NCBI RefSeq assembly: GCF_023053635.1
Contig: NC_086172.1
Location: 122,487,681 to 122,551,680, forward strand
Length of the DNA stretch: 64,000 nucleotides
From: Elgaria multicarinata webbii
Lineage: Eukaryota; Chordata; Lepidosauria; Squamata; Anguidae
Direction: 5' to 3'
Shown piece after piece: positions 11,095-22,328 of this stretch. Within the stretch, counting starts at the first letter, position 1. The number at the start of each line of letters is the position of its first letter. A model generated the notes under the pieces. It was not told where the DNA came from and made no database searches. It saw only the letters and a list, made by a program, of their open reading frames with translations. A program made the translations under genes and the position numbers.

Positions 11095-12466
11095 CCCTAC
11101 TCCCTCTTGGATGAGACTGATTATCTGGATCCAATTCAGTCAGGTTTTAGGCCTCGCTCTGGCACGGAAACTGCCTTGGTCGCCCTGCATGATGACCTAC
11201 GTCAGGAGAAAGACAGGGGGAGTGTGACTCTGTTGATTCTCCTTGATCTCTCACTGGCTTTCGATACCATCGACCATGACATCCTTCTGGGATGATTGGA
11301 TGAATTGGAAGTGGGAGGTACTGCATTGCAGTGGTTCCGCTCCTACTTGGCAGGTCAGCTCCAGAAGGCGGTGTTTGGGGAACATTGCTCGGCCCTGTGG
11401 ATTCTCCAGTATGGGGGTCAGTCTTGTCCCCCATGCTGTTTAAAATTTACATGAAACTGTTGGGTGTGGTGCGTTGTCATCAGTACACTGATGACTCACA
11501 GCTCTATTTCTCCTTTTCATCTTCATCAGGAGAGGCTGTGGATGTGCTAAACTGGCTGTGACAATGGACTGGATGAGGGCCAATAAACAAACTCAATCAA
11601 GACAAGACTGAGATGCTGTTAGTGGGTGGTTCTTCTGACCGGATGGAGGTTGTTCAACCTGTTCCGATGGGGTTTCACTCCCTCTGAAGAAGCAGGTTCA
11701 TAGCTTGGAGGTTCTCCTAGAACCATCTCTGTCACTTGAGGCTCAGGTGGCTTCGGTGGCATGGAGTGCCTTCTACCAATTTCAGTTGGTGGCCCAACTA
11801 CACCCCTTTCTGGACAGGGATAACCTGGGTTCAGTTGTCTATGCTCTGGTAACCTCCAAGCTAGATTACTGCAATGCACTTTACGTGGGACTGCCTTTGA
11901 AGGCAATTTGGAAGCTGCAGCTTTTGCAAAATGTAGCAGCCAGATTGATAACACGAACAAGAAGATTCGAACATATAAGACCAACTTTGGCCCACTTGCA
12001 TTGGCTGCCTGTATGTTTCTGAGCCTGATTCAAGGTGCTGGTTTTAACCTATAAAGCCTTACATGGCTTGGGACCACAATACCTGACAGAATGCCTCCCC
12101 TGACATGAACCTACCCGTACACTACGCTCAACATCTAAGGTCCTCCTCTGGGTGCCTACTCCAAGGGAAGCTCAGAGGATGGCAACAAGAGAGAGGGCCT
12201 TCTCAGTGGTGGCCTCCCAATTATGGAATGATCTCCCCGATGAGGCTCAGCTGGCACCAACATTGTTATTTATTCAGCACCAGGTCAAGCATTTAACAGC
12301 ATATGTTGAGTTTTTAACTGACCCAGAATAGTTGCTTTAAATGAATATTGTATCTAATCTGTTTTCATGCTTTTTATGGTTTTAAATTTTGTATAGCAGT
12401 TTTTAATGTTCAGTGTTTTAATCTTTGTAAACCGCCCAGAGAGCTTTGGCTATGGGGCGGTATATA

Positions 12467-12504
<38 letters not shown>
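11095..12504 (+). mobile_element. L2-clade LINE, 5'-truncated, several frame breaks
   Basis: Starts in the RT domain ([20 protein letters not shown], then [17 protein letters not shown]) and continues through the decayed YTDDSQLYFSFSSSSGEAV, the MRANK block and the C-terminal LVTSKLDYCNALYVGLPLK region. It ends in the ACCGCCCAGAGAGC / GGGGCGGTATAT tail. Unlike its relative at 23.1 kb it is split over at least four frames. The tail runs into a (GAT)n tract of about 37 bp, a different 3' simple repeat from the usual (AAAT)n. Confidence 0.88.
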
Positions 12505-12507
<3 letters not shown>

Positions 12508-13345
12508 AAATAATACAGCTCACTAGGAAGAACTCACCATGCCAGCTCTTCCTCTCTTGAAATGTTGAGTGGAGCAGGTCACACCATACAAGGCCCTTAC
12601 ATTTTTTCCTGATAGGTGTAGCACAAGGGTGGGGAACCTGCAGCCCTCGGCCTAATTTCAAAAGCTCTCTGCATCGTAGTCATGTGCCCTCTTTTACAGA
12701 GGGCAGTCCTCTATTTGAAGAGCTGCCCTGTCCAATTCCTGGACAGCAGACTGAGCAAGGCCCACAGGTCACCTCATCAGTCCTCCACATAGTAGTAAGA
12801 TGCACTGTATTTCCCTTTAGATTATAATAACATCTAACTCCTCATTTATACATATAAATCAGTGCCCTCTTTTATGGTGAGCCCTATCTGCATGCAATCA
12901 CTTCAGACCTCTGGCAAGAGTGATCTGCCTCTTCCTAGGCAGCCCACTTGGCAGGTAAGGAAGAGAGAAAGGCAGAAAAGGGGGTAGCAGAAAGAGAAAA
13001 GTCACTGCAGAGCGCTGTCTTCTGCCCTGCCCACTGCTGCCATGGGGGAAAGATTATGGGGGAGATGCAGCCCTTGACAGAAAGAACCCTGGGATAACAT
13101 ATGTCCCCAGGGCTTAGAATGTTGTGTTGAAATGCCCAGACCTGATGTACTGCTTTGTATTCTTCCCTGGCAGGAAACTTTCCACCCTGCCCTTTATACA
13201 TCAACTGTACCCTAAGCCTGCAACCCTAAGGATAATAAGTAGGAAGTGAATCCTGCTGAAAGCGAAAAGACTTGGGATTTCACCACACAAAGCTAAAATC
13301 CTGCATCCTTACCGAGGCTTCTGCTTCCAGATTCTTTGTGGGAAT
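12505..13345. other. No gene recognised
   Basis: Non-coding. A fragment near 12625 (GGGTGGGGAACCTGCAGCCC) is a likely P-MITE left end. Confidence 0.4.
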
Positions 13346-13428
13346 AAGATCAGCTTCTTTATTTATTTTATTTATTTTTATTTTATTTATAACATTTTTA
13401 TACCGCCCAATAGCCGAAGCTCTCTTTA
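13346..13428 (-). mobile_element. L2 LINE 3' tip
   Basis: TATTTATAACATTTTTATAC followed by CGCCCAATAGCCGAAGCTCT is the antisense 3' terminus of the main L2 family. Only about 80 bp is present. Confidence 0.75.
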
Positions 13429-13449
13429 CACGTGCTTTGATTCAGAGAA

Positions 13450-13600
13450 TGCCTTTCTATATGTTTCGTTTTGCAGCTACTAGGTGGCACCGTTGTTATA
13501 GTGCAACTCCAGAATCACACTGGAAAGAATTGCGCTTTGAAGTCTTCTTAGTTGGTTTTGCCTGGTCTTTTTGAATGCGAGATACAGCTCAAAAAGCACG
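13450..13600 (-). repeat. Dispersed repeat, copy 2 of 3
   Basis: CTAGGTGGCACCGTTGTTAT and nearby sequence align with 3535-3580, in the same orientation as copy 1. Confidence 0.4.
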
Positions 13601-13734
13601 GGAGATGCCCAGGAGGTTGTAAAGTACTAGCAAACTTCCATTATCAATCACAAGTGTGCAATAAAAGCTTCATGTAATTAAGCACTTATTTGCAAGTAAA
13701 TATATTCAGATTCTACTGCTTTCAACCAGACAGG

Positions 13735-13830
13735 CTGAAACCCTGTATCCACTTCCATGGGAGTAAGCCTCATTTAACTCAGTGGGATTTATTTCTGAGT
13801 AGACATGTATAGGATTAGGCTGTTAACTTT
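13735..13830. mobile_element. N-MITE-like short repeat
   Basis: Contains GGGAGTAAGCCTCATTTAAC, TCAGTGGGATTTATTTCTGA and GTAGACATGTATAGGATTAG. It is a short palindromic family, with relatives at 29820-29945 and 36325-36450. Confidence 0.55.
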
Positions 13831-13879
13831 TACTATATTTTGCCTGAATTTTGTGAAACATAAAATGTAAAGTTCTTTA

Positions 13880-13955
13880 TAATTTATTTATTTATTTATT
13901 TATTACATTTCTATACCGCCCAGTAGCCGGAGCTCTCTGGGCGGTTCACAATAAG
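13880..13955 (-). mobile_element. L2 LINE 3' tip
   Basis: A (TTTA)n run, then ACATTTCTATACCGCCCAGT and AGCCGGAGCTCTCTGGGCGG. It is the extreme 3' end only. Confidence 0.75.
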
Positions 13956-14569
13956 TTTTCTGATGTTTCGTCTTCTTATTGTAAGCTGCCTTAAGGCAGT
14001 GAGTGATAGAAATATAAATGCATACATATCATGAGTACTTCATATAAGATTTACGCTGACACGGAGGCTTTGTGGGAACTTATTTGAATAAGTTGGAATT
14101 TTGGAGCTTGGTACAAATCCCCATGATGTGATGGAGTTGCTATCATTAGCATAAGACTAATTTGGAATTTAGAACATGTTTCCTGCTTATTGCTCAGCCA
14201 TGTTTCCCTTAAAGTACTTTGTTCAGTTTTACCAGTGCCTGAACTGAACCATTACATTTTTCCAGATGAAGGGTCATAGGCAGAAACTAGACATGTCATT
14301 CTCAACCCCTCCAAAGGAGGAGAAGGGTTTAAAAATGGATGGGTGGGTGAAGCTGAACTCTTCATGTTCACACCCACAATCCTCTCTTAGACTGTTATTT
14401 ACAAGATTGGGTGCCCCCCCCCTTGTAGCAGGGGTTACCTCCGGCCACTAAGCCCCAACAGGAGAAATATTGCAGCGGAAGAGAGATTGAGAGAGGGGGG
14501 CACAGTTTTTGCAATGGAGGGATGTAAATAGTGGGGACCCCCATGGATCAGTAGAGATTTTTTTTTAAC

Positions 14570-14690
14570 TTGTTCATAAATGAGCTGGAATTAGGGGGTG
14601 AGCACTGAGTCAGCCAAGTTTGCTGATGACAACAAATTATTTACGGTGCTTAAAGCAAAAAGAAGCAAGGAAGAGTTCCAGACGGGAGGC
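14570..14690 (+). mobile_element. CR1 LINE fragment (RT motif region)
   Basis: Translates to a decayed AKFADDNKLF block followed by KAKRSKEELQ, matching the [10 protein letters not shown] region of the CR1 copy at 46.0 kb. Both ends are lost. Confidence 0.55.
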
Positions 14691-15194
14691 ATGGGCATCA
14701 AAATGGCAAATGCATTACCTCTGAACCAGAACTTGGTCTCTTTTCCTTTCCCTTCTTCATGAGTAGTCAAAGTGAATGTGCTCATGAATTTCCTGCAGTG
14801 AAGTGAGGTAAGGGAAATGGGGAGATTTGGGTGGCAATGGCTGCTCTTGGTGCCCACTATGCATCTCCAACAGAATTCAGACCTGATCTCCTTTTCACTC
14901 ACTTCAAAACACCAACACCAAAATAAACTTTCTCCCTCGTCACTATTATGGTCTCCACATTGGCTTCTTCTTGTGTTTCAGATCACTTTTTTTAACGACT
15001 TGCTCCTCACCAGTCAGACTTGACTTCATTTCCTTTATTTATAACTGTTTTTACTTTTCTCAAACACACCTCTTCTGCTCACTGTTTTTTTAATCACGAT
15101 CTCCACATTTATGCTCTTTGCCATTGTGCTCTATAGGCATGGAAGAAGCCTCTTCCATTCTATTTATTCTCTTGCTTTCGTTCTTTCTGTTAGA

Positions 15195-15352
15195 TTTTAT
15201 CCTGGTTGTGCTTTTTATACTGTATTTTGTATTTGTGCTTTTAACCTGCTGGTTGTTTTATTATGGTTTTAATTTTTGTGAACCGCCCAGAGCGCTTCGG
15301 CTATTGGGCGGTATAAAAATGTAATAAATAAATAAAAATAAATAAATAAATA
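15195..15352 (+). mobile_element. L2 LINE 3' tail
   Basis: TTTTATCCTGGTTGTGCTTT onward is the reverse complement of 25590-25690, ending GAACCGCCCAGAGCGCTTCG and (AAAT)n. It is non-coding. Confidence 0.8.
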
Positions 15353-15423
15353 GACTGTAAATCTGTAGACAGGATTCTTTCTTGATTTTACTGCACTTTA
15401 AAATGCACTTTAAAATGCACTTT

Positions 15424-15560
15424 AAAATGCAGCCCTATGCATGTTTAGACACTGGGGAAAAAATCCTACAACTCCCAACATGCTCCAGGTAGCATGGCTG
15501 GCTGGGGCGTGCTGGGAGTTGTCGATCTTTTTTCCAACTAAATGTACAGAGGATTTTACC
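15424..15560. mobile_element. N-MITE palindromic repeat
   Basis: CCCTATGCATGTTTAGACAC on the left pairs with the decayed AACTAAATGTACAGAGGATT on the right. Inner arms are CCTACAACTCCCAACATGCT and CGTGCTGGGAGTTGTCGATC. Confidence 0.65.
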
Positions 15561-15716
15561 CTAAATATTTTTAAATCTCTCCTTTTGAATCAGAACCTAC
15601 TAATGCTAAAGCATCTACCACCCAGTTAATATTTCCTGAATTGTCAATGTAATGTCACCGTCTGAGTCATTGATGTTGGAGCAGCTATTAGATAGACATG
15701 TACATTGATGGTGCTA

Positions 15717-15762
15717 TATAAATAAATAATAAATAATAATAATAATAATAATAATAATAACC
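15717..15762 (+). repeat. (AAT)n microsatellite
   Basis: A pure AAT/AATA run after GGTGCTATATAAATAAATAA, probably the tail of a small retroposon. Confidence 0.85.
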
Positions 15763-16394
15763 TGTCTTTTGAGCTTCTTCAGACCAGCATTTTATCGCAC
15801 ACTCACAACTGGACACTCATGGATCTTCGTGGGTCATTTTGACGATGCAGTGATCCTCCTGCACATCTCCTGCTCTATTTCCCAGTTTTAGCGTTGTAAC
15901 TTAACTTAATGTTTTGGATCATCCGTTGATTTTTTTAATGATTTTTTTACATTTCTCTCCCTAAAACCCTTTTCCTGGTATGCAAAGGATCTTGGGAGTG
16001 CCGCTGCCGGGGTGTGATTTAGCTAACAACAACAACAGCTTTACACTATGGGAATAATTCGAGGGAAACGGGTATGTAGGATGAAGCTTTGTATTTCCTG
16101 CCATGTACAGGAAAGTTCTTCAATGCCCACTAGAAGGCACTGTTTCGATTGATCTGTATGGGACATGGGGTCTCAGCAATCTTTCCCCATGTAATTTCAG
16201 CTCGTTCCCAACGCAGAAGAAAGCAGGAAGCAGAGTGATGGTACATGATGGTAAAGAAATGCAGTCTTCCCCCCCACCCCATCTGAAGATGCTCAAAATG
16301 TGTTTCTTGATCATCACAGATCATAGCTTTCATATTGATTGTTTTGTCAATTTCATAGTTACAGGAGTGGTTTTAGGACTTTATTCAAAAAAGG

Positions 16395-16508
16395 TTGCTG
16401 GGGAACATAGATGGGAGGGTGCTGTTGCACCATGTCCTGCTTCTGAGTTCCTGCTCGACAGCTGGTTAGCTCTTATGTGAACAGAGTGCTGGACTAGATG
16501 GATTCTTG
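16395..16508 (+). mobile_element. CR1/L3-type LINE 3' tip
   Basis: GGGAGGGTGCTGTTGCACCA, then GTGAACAGAGTGCTGGACTA. It is the sense version of the 3' end at 33366-33480. The tip resumes at about 16976 (TCTGATCCAGCTTAGCTCTT), so the elements at 16509-16973 were inserted into it. Confidence 0.7.
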
Positions 16509-16973
16509 GCCCAGATCTACACCATTCAGGATATAACACTTTGAAAACAGTTTGAAAATGGTATATGTATTGTGTCCTGGGCAGGATCTACACTACTGCT
16601 TTAAAATGGTTTATAGCAGTAGTGACAACTGTTGGGACCGAGGACACACTCCAGATACAGTTTTCAAACTGTTTTCAAAGTTGTCATATCCTGCTTGATG
16701 AAGATCTAGCCCTGGGGGGATTCCACACGTCGTACTGAGGGCGCTTCCATGCGCCCCCAAAGCGATTGTGTAGCTTGCCTGGCGAAGAGACGAGGAAGAG
16801 GCGTCCGGCGGCAAGGACGCCTCTTCCTCGTGTCTTCTTCAGGCAAGCTACACGATCGCTTTGGGGGCGCATGGAAGCGCCCTCAGTACGACGTGTAGAA
16901 TCCCTCCAGGGCCCAAACACTTGTCAAAACCATTATAAACCTTTATAAAGCACTGGTGTAGATCCTGCCTGTG
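16509..16973. mobile_element. B-element, interrupted
   Basis: Outer ends are CCAGATCTACACCATTCAGG (left) and TGGTGTAGATCCTGCC (right, the inverted match). Internal blocks (TTTGAAAACAGTTTG, AAACTGTTTTCAAAG) are also inverted, so the interior carries rearranged or duplicated arms. A second palindrome sits inside at 16712-16910. Related sequence at 28036-28640 is also interrupted. Confidence 0.65.
16712..16910. mobile_element. 199-bp near-perfect palindromic MITE inside the B-element
   Basis: Two arms of about 95 bp surround an 8-base centre at 16807-16814 (GGCGGCAA). The arms begin CTGGGGGGATTCCACACGTC and end in its near complement, and they stay complementary through ACGATCGCTTTGGGGGCGCA and CTCTTCCTCG. 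Only a handful of mismatches are visible. The GC-rich arms contrast with the AT-rich host element. No coding frame. Confidence 0.85.
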
Positions 16974-17409
16974 TCTGATCCAGCTTAGCTCTTCTTATGT
17001 TCTTACTTTTTAAAGTTCCATTGAGATTCACCTAGAGTGCTACTTTCTTGATAAAAAGGTGAGGTATAAATCAAATTAAAAAATTAAAACAGAACGAGTT
17101 AGTTGTGACTAACTTAACTTTCATTAATTTCTGTGGGATTTAAGCACAATTAACTTTATTTGGATTTGTCTAGACCTTGGCCCTGAACTCATAGAAAACT
17201 AGGGGGGATACAGAGCTATTCCTTTTGGTTCAGATGATACCTTTTTTATTTCATTGGTTATACTGGTACAGTAGCAAGCCTTTGAGATGCACAGAATCCT
17301 CTTCCAGGCAAGAAATAATTTCAGCCAGAAAAAGAATTCTGGACAACTCAACAGGTTTGCTACCCTATCAAAATAGCTGATCACAATCTGAACCATTTTA
17401 AAACCTCTT

Positions 17410-17575
17410 TCTCCTATTGCATGTTTCCCATTAACTGTTTTTATACTGTTGTTTTTATGTCTCTTATGGTTTTTAAATTTTGTATACTTTTAATGTTTAC
17501 TGTTTTTAGCTTTTGTGAACCGCCCAGAGAACTTCAGCTGTGGGGCGGTATATAAATGTAATTAAATAAATAAAT
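17410..17575 (+). mobile_element. L2 LINE 3' tail
   Basis: TTTTTATACTGTTGTTTTTA through GTGAACCGCCCAGAGAACTT and GGGGCGGTATATAAATGTAA. It is very similar to 24925-25045. Confidence 0.82.
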
Positions 17576-17887
17576 AATGCACCCAACAAGATGTAGTCAA
17601 CAAAAGGATTTGATTCTGCTGTTAGCCCCAGCATCACGGCACTGATCAAATTTGGCGGCCACTTTATCTGTTTTTAAGTAAAAATGGTTAATTCATCTGC
17701 TGGACCTCTTACATCTCACGTAGGTTAGCTCTCAAAGGACGCCCAAGCCCATTTCTGCTTTTGCAGGAGACATGAAGTCCCGATTTAGCACAATGAGGGG
17801 ACAGGAGGGATAGGCGAGCCTCACTGCAGGAGGATCATGGATTCACATTTTTCATGAAGTCCAGGGAGAGGTGCACTATAACCCTGC

Positions 17888-17972
17888 AGAGCAGAAGTGC
17901 GGAGCCTTTGGCTGGGCAGGATGGGAGTTGAAGTCCTGTACCCCTAGAGGCCATGAGGTTGAGGAAGGTGGC
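17888..17972. mobile_element. P-MITE, decayed
   Basis: GATGGGAGTTGAAGTCC core with GCGGAGCCTTTGGCTGG on one side and GAGGTTGAGGAAGG on the other. Confidence 0.45.
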
Positions 17973-18852
17973 CGTTCCTACTCCACAAAGCCTCATTCTG
18001 CACAGTGCTCAGCAGTGATCTGGTTCTCCTAGTGAGAAAATACTATGGTTGGAGTGCTAAGGAAAATGTGATCTCCTCCTCACGACGCCAGGGCTGCCTG
18101 GAGGAGAAAGGCCTGGGTGGCCCACAGCAGATGACTTCAGAGCTCTCATTATCTGCCGCCCTAGCAAAGGCCCTCAAGAGTTAATGCGCTGACAGAAGGC
18201 TTGAGGTTTACATCTGAAAAGCCAAATATAAAAATAAGATGATGAGTAAGACTAAAATTCCCTGCCTTGGGTTTCCAAGGGGCAAGCGCTCTCCCCCTTC
18301 TCCGACTTCCCCTTTTTCTGCTGTGCCTTGCAGAGCTGCATCCTGGGATGAGTCAGAGCAGCACGGCCAGCCCAAGACCTCGCAGCACTCCGCTCCCGCA
18401 GCATCCACGGGCCCGCTCCAGCTGCCTCTAGCCCCACATTACCTGGGAAATCCATAATTGGACCTCCCAATGTTTTCTTCTTCTTTTTATTGAAAAGCAG
18501 CTATGGGGAGGGAAGAGGGCTGAGAATTTGATTGGGTTGCAGTGTGTGTGTGTGTGTGGTTTTTTTTTTTCTCAATTCAAATCATACCCCATGAGCTGCT
18601 ATTTGCCAGACAAGGGAGAAAATATTGGTTCCTTTATTCACCCTCACCTTGGCAAAGGCAAACAGCAGCCTCAGGGGTGCATGATGCGATTTTGATGAAG
18701 AAAAAGGCGTAGGGGAAAGGCTTAAACACCAACCCCCTTCCCACCTCCCCCCCCCCCCGCGTCCGCCAATCAAATTCACAACCTCCTACAGCTTCATTAA
18801 AGTGTTTCAAACAAATCTTTATGGAATCCAATCCTGGATCTTCCATGTAAAA
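17973..18852. other. Apparently single-copy non-coding DNA with immune-type transcription-factor motifs
   Basis: This stretch lacks recognisable repeats apart from a (GT)n at 18543-18560 and a C run near 18749. On the minus strand 18303-18316 reads AAAAAGGGGAAGTC, a good match to a PU.1/ETS site. TGAGTCA (AP-1) lies at 18349-18355, and GGGAAATCC (NF-kB-like) near 18445. In mammals SPI1 (PU.1) neighbours SLC39A13, so an enhancer is possible, but motif matches alone prove nothing. Confidence 0.25.
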
Positions 18853-18973
18853 CAGGGACAGGCAACTTGTGACTCTCCTGATGTTTTGGCCTACAACTTC
18901 CACCAGACATATAGCCAATGATGTGAGTTGAAAGCTGAAACATCTGGAGGGCCACAAGTTGCCCAGCTCTGCT
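18853..18973. mobile_element. P-MITE
   Basis: CAGGGACAGGCAACTTGTGA on the left mirrors GGCCACAAGTTGCCCAGCTC on the right. CCTGATGTTTTGGCC is mirrored only loosely. Confidence 0.8.
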
Positions 18974-19718
18974 TTATAGTACTGTTTTGTCCTTCTGTTC
19001 CTGGCAAGCCTCTTTTCGTCCCTTAACTGCTGAATCACCAAGCCTTATATTATGTTCCCTTCTGGGAAAGATGCCTATTCCCCCCCCCCCCCAGATCTCA
19101 GCTATTTTACATCCCTACCCCTAATGGAGTTGCATGTCCTTTTCATAAGATTTCCCCTGATAGCTCTCCATGCGATTACAAGTTGGTAGCACTTATTTCT
19201 ATTTTACAAAGCAATGGATAACTTGTTCAGTCCTGGGAAATGCCGTAAAAGCCACGCGTAATTTGCATGGATCTACCCATACAAATGACAATGGTTTTTA
19301 GTCTGTGCTAGAGTTTGCATATCATGTTCCACTTTTGTCATGCCATTTATTTTCAGAATGAGATTAATAATTCCTTTTCCAACCAGCTGGGGTGACTGAC
19401 AGCTTTGCTCTTGCTCGCCCTGGCAGTTAAAAATAAGTGAATCCATCAAAATTCCACAGCCGTCTCTGAAACCAACAGACTGAAAAGACCTAATATGATT
19501 GGCCTTTTCATTATGAGCATTGACATTTTCTAGTCTTTAAGAAAAAAAATTATCCTATGTTCAAACTCTTCTCAGATTTCAACCAGGCTAGAAAAAACTA
19601 GAAAAAAAATGCTTTGAAGGGGCATGTTGGGATTCTTTCCAAGAAGGTGTGACTTATTTGAGAAGCACATTAGATCATATGAATCATGTTGCCTACTCAT
19701 GTCTTGCTCTGACAATTC
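18974..19718. other. Non-repeat stretch, possible conserved non-coding element
   Basis: No repeat ends are seen apart from a C run at 19081-19092. The part 19340-19540 (TGCCATTTATTTTCAGAATG, AACCAGCTGGGGTGACTGAC) has the balanced, motif-rich look of conserved non-coding DNA. That is an impression and needs an alignment. Confidence 0.2.
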
Positions 19719-19963
19719 ATAGCATCATAGAATAGTAGAGTTGGAAGGGGCCTCTAAGGCCATCGAGTCCAACCCCCTGCTCAATGCAGGAATCCACCTT
19801 AAAGCATCCCTGACAGATGATTGTCCAGCTGCCTCTTGAATGCCTCTAGTGTGGGAGAGCCCATGACATCCCTAGGCAATTGGTTCCATTGTCATACTGC
19901 TCTAACAGTCAGGAAGTTTTTCCTGATGTGCAGCTGGAATCTGGCTTCCTGTAACTTGAGCCC
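19719..19963 (-). mobile_element. CR1 LINE 3' end
   Basis: Starts with the CR1 3' hairpin and tail in antisense (ATCATAGAATAGTAGAGTTG) and continues into the antisense of [16 protein letters not shown] and [13 protein letters not shown], as at 46.7 kb. Several substitutions show moderate age. Confidence 0.88.
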
Positions 19964-20339
19964 AAGTAAGACAGAAATAAACTTTTGAATACTATGTTGC
20001 TCCAAACAAAATTCAAGGTGATAGTATATATTTATTTCCTTCCATACAACCTGTAATATGTTCCAGTCTAGTTTCCCATGATAGTGGATTAATTTATTTA
20101 ACAATGGTACACTCAAGAGTATTTAAGGCAAGATGAGTGGGGATAGGGAGGTTTTGCTAAAGAGGACATGTGGGGGAAAGGGAACAAAAGGAAGTTTCAG
20201 CACAAGGCACCCCTTTCCATGATGCCTGCCTGATTAAGGAAGGATCAGAGCCCTCACTTCATTAAAGTCATTGTCTCCTGGGCAGAGGCTAAAGCTTCAT
20301 GGAAGGCCCTATGCTTTACAAATAGAGCTTTGGGCAACT

Positions 20340-20600
20340 CTATTTGAGGCAGGTGTGTCAAACGACTTTCACCCTGTGGGTTAAATTCAATTTTGGAGAA
20401 GCTCTTGTGGGCCACGTTCCAGTGGTGTGTGGGACCAAAGGCAAAAGTGGTGGGACATATAATACCAGCATGTTTTAGCTTATGCTGCCAGTAACAAAGT
20501 CTTCGGAGAGGCATTTCAGTTGTTTAGAATGAGTAACAAAACCATGTAAAAGCCAGGAAACCACCAAATGGTCAGGGTGTGGGAGGAAAGGGTCCCTAGG
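20340..20600. repeat. Dispersed repeat, also at 61360
   Basis: CAGGTGTGTCAAACGACTTT, ATACCAGCATGTTTTAGCTT and GGAAACCACCAAATGGTCAG all recur in order at 61360-61630. The class is unknown; a CAGG start is compatible with a hAT MITE. Confidence 0.6.
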
Positions 20601-21299
20601 AGAGCAAGATTTGGACCTGGGTTCGGTGACTTTATTTGAAAGAATATCAAGCAGACGGTCTAGGAGAAAACCACTGCTGCTAGCCCAGTTAGCATTAGAT
20701 AAGGCAGATCACCAATCTGACTCAAACACAACTTCTTAGTACCCAGTTGCTGACATCACATTTTTGTATATGGGCTTTCTGTTGTGGCACCTTGCCTCTG
20801 GAACTCACTCTGCATGGAAGCTCACTGGGCACCATCTCTATGATGCCTTTGATGTGACACGGAGACTGTTTTAAAAAAAGTTCATCCAGGCATTCTAGCA
20901 TAAGTTGTTCTGACCGATGGGTTTATCTGACTTCTGATCGGACAGTTTAAATCATTATTGCAACTGTAAAATTCCTTTGCGAGGTTGCTTAAAACAAATA
21001 AACATTTTAATACTGATGACATATGTCGTATCTGTTGTATTTAGGGATCTGGAATCACAGTGTCAGCATAACTTGGCCAAACCCTGGCTACACAGGTCAC
21101 GCCATCACTTGGCTCTTCCAACAGGAGGAGTGGGGTTGATTCAACTAAGTGCCATGACAGAATGCTTACTCTTGCGGCATTAAATATTTTTTTGCAAGCC
21201 CAGACTAACAAAGTCACAAAGTTGCTCCAAGAAATTTATAGAAAGATCAGCTGCTCAAATGTTTGTGGACACAGCTTTTCTACACATGGCATTTATTGC
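20601..21299. other. No gene recognised
   Basis: Short frames only. No repeat ends that I can match inside the window. Confidence 0.4.
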
Positions 21300-21610
21300 A
21301 CATTTATGATTCTTTACTCAGAATTGTTTTAGGTAACATCGTGATCCTCCACTTTCACTTCTGTTTTTAAGAACATTTTCCCAGTATTTTTTTTAGGGCA
21401 GGGAAAATGGGGTTTTATTTCTGAAAGTGAAAGAAAAACAATTTCCCTACTTGTGTATTTGTGGTATTCTGCTATAGCACAGCGCCACCTAGAAGTTATG
21501 TAGCAGAAAAGCAGGAAAGGAAAAGCTCTTCATGCAGAACTCGGATCTCAAGTCTATGATGAAACCAAAAGTAGATGCAGCCATCAGCAACCTTGTGTAG
21601 AAAAGCTGAT
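21300..21610 (+). repeat. Dispersed repeat, copy 3 of 3 (longest)
   Basis: GCGCCACCTAGAAGTTATGT and AGCAGGAAAGGAAAAGCTCT are the reverse complement of 3500-3560. Some 300 bp align, so this copy best shows the extent of the family. Confidence 0.55.
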
Positions 21611-22277
21611 AATAAATTTGCAACTCAAACATGGATTTATTCAACATGTTGCCATTGCTACTTGGAGAATTTACAGTTTCGCCAGTATCCCTGCAAAGTA
21701 GGCTCATTACATACAGAAAAGCTCACAAAGAGGGATACAGAGGTCCAAAATAAATCTTTGATATCTTCTTCTTTTCTCTGAACACTGAGTGCTGGGGAAC
21801 TGATTCATTCAGTTGCAGTTTGGAGCTACTAACAAATGTTAGATAAACCCCAGAGACAGGCAAGCCCCAGGCTGCCAGCCCACCCACCCACCCACTCTTC
21901 TGTGGCATTCTCCCTTGTGCTGCTGGCTGGAGCTGACTGAGTCAGGAATTTGCCCCCTTCCTTACACAATAAGAGAAACAGTGCAGTAGGTTTTGAACAA
22001 TAACATACATATGCATAAAGTGCTTGTAGGCATAAACCGAGGAATCCATTTTAACCTCTGCAAGATGAGGCTCAAAATCTCTTACCAGGGAGCCTTCTAT
22101 CAACCTCTCTTCCCAACACAAACCTGCAAACAAATTAGCAATAACCTCCATCAGCACACCTCAGGCCTCCCTTCTGTGGCTAGTTGGGCTGAGTGAGGAA
22201 TCTGCCCCATATGGAAACAGCATAAGCACACAAACCATGGTCTGTAGCCGGCTTGCTCTGTGATGCAGACTGACTCC

Positions 22278-22326
<49 letters not shown>
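22278..22326 (+). repeat. (AC)n microsatellite
   Basis: About 24 uninterrupted AC units. Confidence 0.97.
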
Positions 22327-22328
<2 letters not shown>

